64,000 nt of DNA from Candidatus Obscuribacterales bacterium (lineage in GTDB: Bacteria > Cyanobacteriota > Vampirovibrionia > Obscuribacterales > Obscuribacteraceae). The DNA lies in contig JAIEOQ010000002.1 of assembly GCA_019750335.1 (NCBI GenBank), positions 248,001 to 312,000 on the forward strand, given 5' to 3'. Below the pieces are notes generated by a model. The model searched no databases and was not told the origin of the DNA. It saw only the letters and a program-made list of their open reading frames with translations. This document shows, in pieces, positions 52,388-61,400 of this stretch. A program made the translations under genes and the position numbers. Positions within the stretch are counted from its first letter, which is position 1; every line of letters begins with the position of its first letter.

Positions 52388-54065
52388 TAATTTCTTGCAG
52401 AAAGAAGTCCCGCGTTTCAGCTTTTGGATTCAAATGACTGAGCTTGATTTGAGCATCAGCAACGCCCTGAGCCACCAACTTTTTACGCAAACGTTCATAC
52501 GCGCCATGCCGCAACAACCCGACGACTACCGGATCTAGTCTTCCCGATTGACGCTTGCTGGCATATTCCACATTGAGGGAAGAAAGCTTGCTGTCGTATA
52601 TTTCAGCTAAACGCAAAAGTTTTTCCTGGTCGACATTTTGCTCATATTCGGCAGCATCATTCAACTCAACAAGTAGACGATAATGTGGATTCGGTCTGAA
52701 CTCCGGCAAAACCGTAAAAAAGCGACAGTCATTTTTCACGGTTTGACAAAGCTGAGACATCGCTTCCACCACTTGCAGTTCCGTCAGCTTTTCGCCGGTA
52801 AAAGAGCTGACGTTACCACCTTTATATTGGAACTCAATAAGCGGAGTACGGTTGTAAAATCCGGTCACTTTAATCACATCGTTGATGTGATAGCGATACA
52901 GCCCGGCCGATGTGCTGAACAGTATGTAGTAATTTTTTCCGATTTCGACTTCATCGGCCAAAAGAATCCTCGGATTCGGGTTTTCAATTTCAGCTTCAGG
53001 AATAAATTCAAAGAAGTGAGAACGGATGGATAAAAGCTGCCTGCCATCACCTAAAGAAACCGTGCCTCGTCCTTCGCTTGCGCCATAGGTAATATCGCGT
53101 ACCGGAATCGAGCCAAAATAACGCTCAAAGTCAGCCAAATAAAAAGCTGCCGCGGCTTTAGTCCAGCAGTTAACAGCTTGCAAATTCGGCCAAATTTTAT
53201 GGGGGACGAATTCATTTTTTTCAAGTAAAAGCGCCAAAGTTTTAGCTTTTTGCGGATCCGGTTTCAAAAAAGGTTCAATTGCTTGCAAGCAATCCGTCGT
53301 CAAAGGCTGCGGCGCCGTAATCGTACCTTCCGCCACATCTTTGATCAGCTGCGGCGCGTAACGCTCTAAACGTTTAAGAAGAACGACTATCGTACTGGGA
53401 TTCAATGTATAAAAACAGGCGATCGGTAAATTTAAGGCCACTCGCAGCAGAGTGTAGTATTTACTTTCATAATCGCGAATTTGATAGACCGGATACGGTA
53501 TCGGCGAGATGAACTTTTTCACAAGCCACGGTTCACGTTCGTAAAGAGCGCCGGATATGGCACCATATGGAATACCGGCCGTGCTGGCACCCTCTTTTGC
53601 CGGCGAGAATACGGAGAGGATGACCCCATCCGCTATGCCAGGAAAACTTTTCAGGCTGTAATAACCGGAAGCAACCGAGGCGTGACGGAACTCCTTAATA
53701 TAGGATGGCGTAACCGGAATGAATTTTTGCTTGCCCATAGTACCGCTAGTAGTGGCAAACATAAAAGGCTCTTCACAGGTGAGAACTCCCTTCTCTCCCT
53801 CCATCATTCGATCAATATAAGGACGCAAAGCCTCATAGTCATTTATCTTGACTGCCGCACGAAAATCCTCAAGCCCCTCTATGCGATCAAAGCCATGCTC
53901 TTTTCCGTAAATTGACCCGGCGTTACGTGCGATTATTTCTTTAAGCTTACGCAGCTGCGCCGCTCTTGGATTTTTCGAATCCTTTTCAAGAGCTTTTACT
54001 TCGCCACCGCCCAAAAAGAGAAAGGCTTTATATACACCTTTTCGAACAATTGAATTTGCTTTCAA
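52380..54065 (-). CDS. GH3-family acyl-adenylating protein
   Basis: 561 residues from a TTG at 54065, preceded by TTTGGAG at 6 bases; TTG at 54077 is the alternative. Family signs: FMFATTSGTMGKQKFIPVT (the P-loop-like ATP motif), TYGASEGRGTVSL, YYILFSTSAGLYRYHINDVI, and IEFQYKGGNVSSFTGEKLTE. Plant GH3 enzymes adenylate a carboxylic acid and join it to an amino acid; bacterial members are mostly uncharacterised. It lies between an acyl-CoA ligase and a lipid glycosyltransferase, so the acid may be a lipid or polyketide product of the nearby synthase (inference). Confidence 0.9.
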   Translation of the reverse strand: MKANSIVRKGVYKAFLFLGGGEVKALEKDSKNPRAAQLRKLKEIIARNAGSIYGKEHGFDRIEGLEDFRAAVKINDYEALRPYIDRMMEGEKGVLTCEEPFMFATTSGTMGKQKFIPVTPSYIKEFRHASVASGYYSLKSFPGIADGVILSVFSPAKEGASTAGIPYGAISGALYEREPWLVKKFISPIPYPVYQIRDYESKYYTLLRVALNLPIACFYTLNPSTIVVLLKRLERYAPQLIKDVAEGTITAPQPLTTDCLQAIEPFLKPDPQKAKTLALLLEKNEFVPHKIWPNLQAVNCWTKAAAAFYLADFERYFGSIPVRDITYGASEGRGTVSLGDGRQLLSIRSHFFEFIPEAEIENPNPRILLADEVEIGKNYYILFSTSAGLYRYHINDVIKVTGFYNRTPLIEFQYKGGNVSSFTGEKLTELQVVEAMSQLCQTVKNDCRFFTVLPEFRPNPHYRLLVELNDAAEYEQNVDQEKLLRLAEIYDSKLSSLNVEYASKRQSGRLDPVVVGLLRHGAYERLRKKLVAQGVADAQIKLSHLNPKAETRDFFLQEIIN

Positions 54066-54125
54066 AGTGCGCTCCAAATTTGAAGATCAATTATACTCTG
54101 GCATTCCTGGAGGGACGGAGGAGCA

Positions 54126-55334
54126 ATGTACCTGCTGGTCTTTTTAGCGCTGGTCACCGTCGCCGTGACCCTTTCACAGATCATTTCTTTTGCTCGTATG
54201 TATCGCTATGTCGAAAATGAGCTTAAGGAGCCACTTTCAGACTACATTCCGCCCTTGGCCGTTATCTTACCCTGCAAAGGATTGGATCCTGGCTTCCGCG
54301 AAAACATTGAAAAGCTGCTGGAGCAGGATTATTCAGTCGGCGGCAAAATCAACTTTGAAATTATTTTTTCAGTTGCCAGCGATACAGACCCGGCATATCC
54401 GGTACTTAAAGAGATCTTAGAAAATCAAACACGTATTCCTTACAAATTGATCGTCGCCGGCATTAATTCGCAAAGAGCACAAAAAATCAACAATCAGCTT
54501 GAAGCTTTGAAAGTAGTTTCGGACAGAGCAGAAGTTTTGGCCTTCGTCGATTCGGACGTCATAGCCCGCAACGATTTTCTTAGACATCTAATCGGACGTC
54601 TGCAGACTACTGACGTCGGTGCCACCACCGGCTATCGATTCTATATCCCTTCCTCCAACTATCAGCTCGCTTCACTCATTCGTTCCATATGGAATCGCGT
54701 GTCAGCTTGGGAGATGGCCAGCCCGAGCTATTGCTTTGCCTGGGGCGGCGCCATGGCTATAAAACGCAGCGTTTTTGCTCAGGCAAAAGTAGCTGAACAC
54801 TGGGATTGCGCAGCCGATGACGATCTTTCTTTGACTACGGCAGTAAAAGCTCTCGGCTTAAAAGTACATTTTGTGCCGCAATGCCTGGTTGCAAGCTTTG
54901 GTGACGCGCCAACCACTGAAATTGTTGAATGGACTAATCGCCAACTGATCTTAACCAAGGTTTATTATCCTAAACTCTGGCGTCGAGCTATTTTGCGCGC
55001 CGGTATTATGGCCTTATGGTTGATAGCTGTAATCACTTGCGCTGTTGCTCTAATTACCAGCCAAGAAAACATTTATCTTCAGGGTTTGCTCGCCGGATTA
55101 AGTATTTTGCCAATTGAGCTTTATTTTCTTAATAAAGGTCAGGCTCTATGGCAAAAAGTGCTGACAGATCGTCGCGAAGAGATCGATAAAACTTTTTGGG
55201 GCTTTTGCTTGGCAATCCCATTTGCCCATTTGGTCTTGCCTTGGATGACTCTTTATTCACTTTGCACTAATCGTATTCAATGGCGAGGCGTAACATACGA
55301 ATTGCGCAGTCCGAGCGAAACCATAGTTGTGTAA
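54126..55334 (+). CDS. Family 2 (GT21-like) membrane glycosyltransferase
   Basis: 402 residues with GGAGG upstream. One N-terminal membrane helix, GT-A domain (PPLAVILPCKGLDPGFREN, LAFVDSDVIARNDFL with the metal motif DSD, CAADDDLSLTTAVK) and three C-terminal membrane helices. It resembles ceramide glucosyltransferase and hopanoid-associated HpnI. The usual QxxRW is changed to NRQLILTK, with no Trp. Likely transfers a sugar to a lipid acceptor. A few bases divergent from the GH3 gene and 139 bases before the synthase. Confidence 0.9.
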   Translation: MYLLVFLALVTVAVTLSQIISFARMYRYVENELKEPLSDYIPPLAVILPCKGLDPGFRENIEKLLEQDYSVGGKINFEIIFSVASDTDPAYPVLKEILENQTRIPYKLIVAGINSQRAQKINNQLEALKVVSDRAEVLAFVDSDVIARNDFLRHLIGRLQTTDVGATTGYRFYIPSSNYQLASLIRSIWNRVSAWEMASPSYCFAWGGAMAIKRSVFAQAKVAEHWDCAADDDLSLTTAVKALGLKVHFVPQCLVASFGDAPTTEIVEWTNRQLILTKVYYPKLWRRAILRAGIMALWLIAVITCAVALITSQENIYLQGLLAGLSILPIELYFLNKGQALWQKVLTDRREEIDKTFWGFCLAIPFAHLVLPWMTLYSLCTNRIQWRGVTYELRSPSETIVV

Positions 55335-55348
55335 ATAAGACTTGTCCA

Positions 55349-55377
55349 ATGGCAGATTGGCACAGGTTTTATATAAT
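55349..55377 (+). promoter_or_regulatory. Candidate promoter of the synthase gene
   Basis: ATGGCA (55349-55354), a 17-base spacer, then a consensus TATAAT (55372-55377), about 97 bases before the ATG at 55474. Confidence 0.42.
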
Positions 55378-55473
55378 TACTTGATCTTAATATGCTGGTG
55401 CCTCAGACCCAGAGACAGCATAAAGCGTTCTCAGAAGCTTTTTTTCGCATCCCGGTAAGCTCGCAGGAATCAG

Positions 55474-58400
55474 ATGGGGGAGTTGCTGCACGTGCAGACG
55501 CCAGAATTCGGAATTATAGCCTTAACGCCGGCAGCATGGCCCGGCACCCTCGAAGATAACACCTTGGCGCTGGCAGCCGCGCGGGCAGGTGAAACCGGCA
55601 TTTTCAATCTTGAGTTCGGCGGCGATCCCTTGAAAGTTAAGGGACAAATCGTCCAAGCTTTAGCTGCAGTACCAGCTGGCAAATTCGGCATTCGTTGCCA
55701 TATTGAAGATTTATCCCTTTTCACCGTAGCAATTGAAACACTCACCCAAGCAAAGAATGCGAAGGTAGTGCTTTTAATCAGCAGCCAAACGACAAAAAAA
55801 ACACTCTCATCGGCGATCACCGCTTTACAAAAAAAACAACTGGCTGTTTTTTGCGAAGTAATCTCTCAAAAAGAAGCCGAATTGTCCGAAGCATGCGGCG
55901 CCAACGCCATTATTGCCAAAGGACATGAATCTGCCGGTCGAGTTGGGGAAGAGACAAGCTTTATCCTGTTGCAACGCTGTTTGAAAACAGTGAAAATTCC
56001 CGTTTGGCTTCACGGTGGCATCGGGCAACACACAGTAGCAGCAGCTTATGTCGGCGGTGCTGCCGGCGTCGTTCTAGACTCGCAACTTCTACTCTTTCCG
56101 GAATCGGCTCTAGCTCCGGAACAAGTCGAAAAGCTTTCGCAATTTGATGGCAGCGAAACTGTTCTTCTGCAATCAGGGAAAGAAGAATTTTTCAGACTTT
56201 GGTCTAAAATCGGGATACCCGAACTTGCCGATTTGCAAAAAGAATTGAAAGAAGGACGGGTAAAACAGTCCTTACACAAAGCGCTGAACACAAAGAGCGC
56301 TTTTCCTCTACTTTTACCACTAGGTCAAGATATAGCCCTATCGGCAAACTTACTTACTCGTTACGGTACGGCCGGAGCCGCAATTCGCGGCTTGAAAGAA
56401 GCGGCAATAAATAATGCGTCCTTAGCAGATAAACTCCAATCTTTTGCTGAGCACGCACCACTTGCAGTATCACATCAAACTAAGTATCCAATCGTGCAAG
56501 GCGCGATGACCCGTGTCAGCGACACCGCAGACTTCGCAGCCAGCGTTGCCAAAGGCGGCGGGTTACCTTTCTTGGCTCTGGCTCTGATGCGTCAGGACGA
56601 AATCGATCCGCTTTTGAAAGAGACTGCGGAGAAATTGAAAGATCGTCCTTGGGGTGTCGGTATTCTTGGCTTTGTGCCGCAAGAGTTACGCCAAGAACAG
56701 CTTAAGGTCATTGAAAAATATCGCCCGCCATTCGCTCTGATTGCTGGCGGCCGTCCGGATCAAGCCAAACATCTTGAAACTCTGGGCATCCAAACTTACC
56801 TTCATGTCCCCTCACCGCTTTTACTCAAATCATTTGTTGAAACCGGTTCCAGACGTTTTATTTTTGAAGGCAAAGAGTGCGGCGGACACGTCGGCCCACG
56901 TTCCAGTTTTGTTCTTTGGGATAGTATGATTGAAGCACTTTTGCAATCAATCTCCCCGAAAGACAATCCGGAAGATTTTCACATCATCTTTGCCGGGGGC
57001 ATTCATAACGATCTCTCAGCAGCCATGGTAGCCGCGCTAGCTGCTCCACTTGCTGCCAGAGGCATACGCATTGGCATGTTGATGGGTACAGCTTATCTCC
57101 TGACTGACGAAGCGGTCACAACTGGAGCGATCGTAGAAAAATTCCAAAAAGCGGTTTTGAGTTGCGATCATACCGTTCTTCTTGAAACCGGTCCCGGACA
57201 TGCTATTCGCTGCATCGATTCTCCCTACAAAGAAACGTTCGACAACCAGCGTCAAAAACTGGAAGCCGAAACAACCGACCGCAATGAGGTTCGCCAAGAG
57301 CTAGAGATGATGAATCTCGGCCGTCTCAGAATCGCCAGCAAAGGTTTGACTCGCGGCAACGGCAGCGGCGGCAGCAAACTGGTTAATCTCTCCGAAGAAT
57401 CTCAATGGTCCGACGGCATGTATATGGTCGGACAAGTTGCCGCACTGCATGAGCAAAAGTTTTCAATTGCAGATCTACATAGCTCTGTAACATCAGGCAG
57501 CACAAAGCATTTAAATCAATTCAAACAAGAGACCATATCTTTTGGCGCTCAAACAAGCGAACAAGAGCCCATAGCCATTGTCGGCATGTCTTGTCTTTTT
57601 CCTAAAGCTAACGATTTAGAAGCTTTTTGGGAGAATATACTGAACAGTGTCGACTGCATCGAAGAAGTTCCAGCTGAACATTGGGATTGGACAAAACTCT
57701 ACGATAAAGATCCTCTGGCCAGAGACAAGATCTCCTCCAAATGGGGTGGCTTTCTTAAAGATATTCCTTTTGATCCTTCAATATACGGTATTCCACCAAG
57801 CAGCTTGATCTCCGTCGATCCGATGCAGCTGATTATCTTGGAAGTAACGCGAGCAGCGCTTGCCGATGCCGGATACAACAAAAAAAGCTTCAACAAAGAA
57901 CGAACCTCAGTCATTCTGGCTAACGCCGGTCACGGACCGATTACCGCCTTTTACTCTTTACGCTCAATGCTCGATTGGACTTTGAGCGACTTGCCTGAAG
58001 AATACAGGAAACAGCTCGAGAAACGACTGCCGGAATGGACGGAAGATTCTTTCCCCGGTTATTTAGGTAATGTCACTGCCGGTCGCATTACAAATCGCTT
58101 CGACTTAGGCGGCATCAATTTTTGCGTGGACGCAGCCTGCGCATCATCTTTGGCCGCACTGTATGTCGGCATAAATGAATTACGCTCCAAAACAAGCGAC
58201 GCTGTATTGCTGGCCTCCACCGACACTCACAACCAGCCAGGCGATTATCTCAGTTTCAGCAAAACTCACGCTTTATCACCACGCGGACGCTGTCGCACTT
58301 TTGATGCCACGGCTGACGGTATAGTAATCAGCGAAGGCATGGCAGTACTCATGCTTAAACGCTTGAGTGACGCCGAACGCGACGGCGATCGAATTTATGC

Positions 58401-61400
58401 CGTAATCCGTGGCATTGGCGGATCGAGCGACGGACGTGATTTAAGCCTGACAGCGCCAAGACCGGCAGGACAAATGCTTGCTCTTAAACGAGCCTATCAA
58501 GACGCCGGTATCTCTCCGGCAAGCGTCGAGCTAATCGAAGCCCACGGTACAGGCACCGTCGCCGGTGATAAAGCCGAAGTTGAAGCCTTGAGCAAAACTT
58601 TCACTACAGCCGGAGCAAAGCCGGAAAGTTGCGCTATCGGTTCAGTCAAATCAATGATTGGCCATACAAAATGTTCGGCCGGATTAGCCTCGGTAATTAA
58701 AGTTGCAAAATCTCTCTACCACAAAGTCTTACCGCCGACTCTCGGCGTTGAGACCCCGAATCCGAGCTGTAATTTTGAAACCAGCCCTTTCTATATAAAC
58801 AGCGAGGCTCGCCCTTGGTTAAGTAATCCGGCAAACGCCGAACCGCGCCGCGCCGGAATAAGCGCTTTCGGTTTTGGTGGCACCAACTTCCATACAGTAC
58901 TGGAAGAGTATCGCGGACAACGTTTGCCCGAACAAAAATCAGCAGTAAAAAACTTTCCTTCAGAACTGTTTGTTTTCCGAGCCGCAGACAGCGAAATGCT
59001 GCTCAAGTTATTAAGCAACCTCGAGAATCAAACAAAACAAGCTTTCTCCGCTTACACATTGCCCCAAGGACCACTCGGCGGGCAAGAACAAAACAGTTTG
59101 CGTGAACTTTCTTACCGCAACTATTTCAACTATATAAACTCAGCTAAATCCGGCTCATCTCTTCTCTCAATCGTAGCTAAATCTCACGAAGATCTGCTAG
59201 CCAAAATAGAAACCAGCAAACAGTTGCTCAAAGACAGCTCAAAAAATGAGTTGCGCGACCCGCGCGGTATCTTTTACAACAAGCAAGGAAGTGGAGAAGC
59301 CCCGGCTATTGCCATGCTTTTTCCCGGACAAGGCTCCCAACGCGTCAATATGCTTAAAGAGCTTAGCTTGGCTTTCCCGGAGATCGGTGAGATTTTTGAA
59401 AAAGCAGACCAGTCTTTATCCGGCTGCTTTAGTCAACCTTTAAGTCGCTTCGTCTATGCCAAACCGGTATTTAACGACGAGGAACGGAAGAAGCAAAATG
59501 TTGCTCTGACCAACACTCATGTGGCACAGCCGGCTGTAGCTGCCGCTGACTTAGCTGCTTTGCGCATTTTGCAAAGCTTCGGTTTAAAAGCTGACGTACT
59601 GGCCGGTCATAGTTTCGGAGAGTATGTAGCTCTAGCCGCCGCCGGCAGCTTGACTGAATCCGAGCTCTTTAAGATTGCAGAGCGTCGCGGTCAGATCCTG
59701 GCTAAAACCAACGGCAAAAACCAAGGCAGCATGTCTGCCGTTTCCGGTCCGGCAGCTCTTGTACAAAAGCTTCTGGAAAATATTCCTGATGTCAGCTTGG
59801 CTAATATCAATTCTCCTAAACAGTGCATTATCGCCGGCGAGCGCGAAGCCTTAGTTCGCGCCGGCAAGATTCTAAACGAGAACAAACTGGCTTGCCAGCC
59901 AATTTCTGTCTCGGCCGCATTCCATTCACCATTGATGCTTCCGGTACAAAAAGAGTTAAGTGACGAACTGAAAAAAGTCAGCTTTAAGAAACCGCAGCAT
60001 CAAGTAATTTCCAACACATACGGCCTGCCTTATCCGAATGATCCGGCAAATATCGCTGAGCTGCTTTCAGAACATGCAGTTAAACCAGTAGAATTCCAAC
60101 GCCAAATTGAAAAAATGTATGCCGACGGAGTAAAAATCTTCGTTGAGTGCGGTCCAGGATCCGTATTGAGCAATCTTGTAAGCGACATTCTCGATGGCAA
60201 AGAACATCTTGCCGTATCTCTTGAACGTTCCGGGCGCCACAGTTTAACTCAATTACAAATGTTACTTGGACAGCTGCACACAGCCGGAGTTGAAATCAAC
60301 TTCTCGCCGCTTTTCAAAAATCGTTTAAAACCAATTTTACCGGCTGAAGTTCAAACCGGTAAAACGATAAATAAGAACAAACTGCTTTATCTGCTCAACA
60401 GTGCTCACGTGAAAAAAGCGGACGGCACGATGCTCAAACCCAGAGAAACAAACAACACGGATTCCCCAATGTCTGCCAATTCACAAGACCCTTCACCAGC
60501 AAAAGCATCATTACCTAAAGCAATCGGCTCGCAAGAAGAGATGTTGCTTGAGTTTCAACGCAATATGTTCCAGATGACTCAAAGCTTTATTGAAAGTCAG
60601 GAACGAGTGATGCTGGCTTATTTACAAAATGGCGGCACAAATATTCCGAACGCTCTACCACCAATCAATACTGTGACAGCGACAGCTGAAATACCGGCGT
60701 CGGAAGTTTCGGTTACTCCGGCAACACAACCGGCTCCTGCCGAAACACAAAGCGAAAATAATTCAGCGTTCAATCCGGAAGCTCTAATCACGTCGCTTGT
60801 AGAAATCGTCAGCGAGAGAACCGGTTATCCTCCGGAGATGCTTGATCCAACTTTGGATTTGGAGGCTGATTTAGGCATTGACTCAATCAAACGTGTGGAG
60901 ATTTTGAATAATTTCCGTAAGTTATTGCCTGAAGAGATGCAGCTTAACTTAGAAAGCAGCGTCGAAAAACTGGCCGGTACGAAAACTCTCCAAGGAATTA
61001 TGGATTGGATTCGCAACGACCTGCCAAATCAACAAGCTGGCGACAATTCAAAAACAGAAGTAGAAGAGCAAAAGGTCCCGGCTCCGCAAACAGTTTCAAA
61101 TATCGGTCGCGGTCTGGTTCGCTTACGTAAACTAAACGAATTATCCATTGCCGATAATCCGCCCAAAGGTACATATGTAATTACTGACGACGGTAAAGGT
61201 ACCGCTGAAGAGCTGGCTGCTCTTTTAGCAAGCAAAGGCAATACGCCGGTCATTATCAAACATCAATCCGAAACGAAAGCCGAAAAAGCATTAGCCAAAG
61301 AAAAATTTCTTACTGTCACAAGTAATCTTTCCGATTACAACGACATAGAAAAAACATTGTCCCTAATTGAAGCCAAAGCCGGGCAACTAACTGGTATTCT

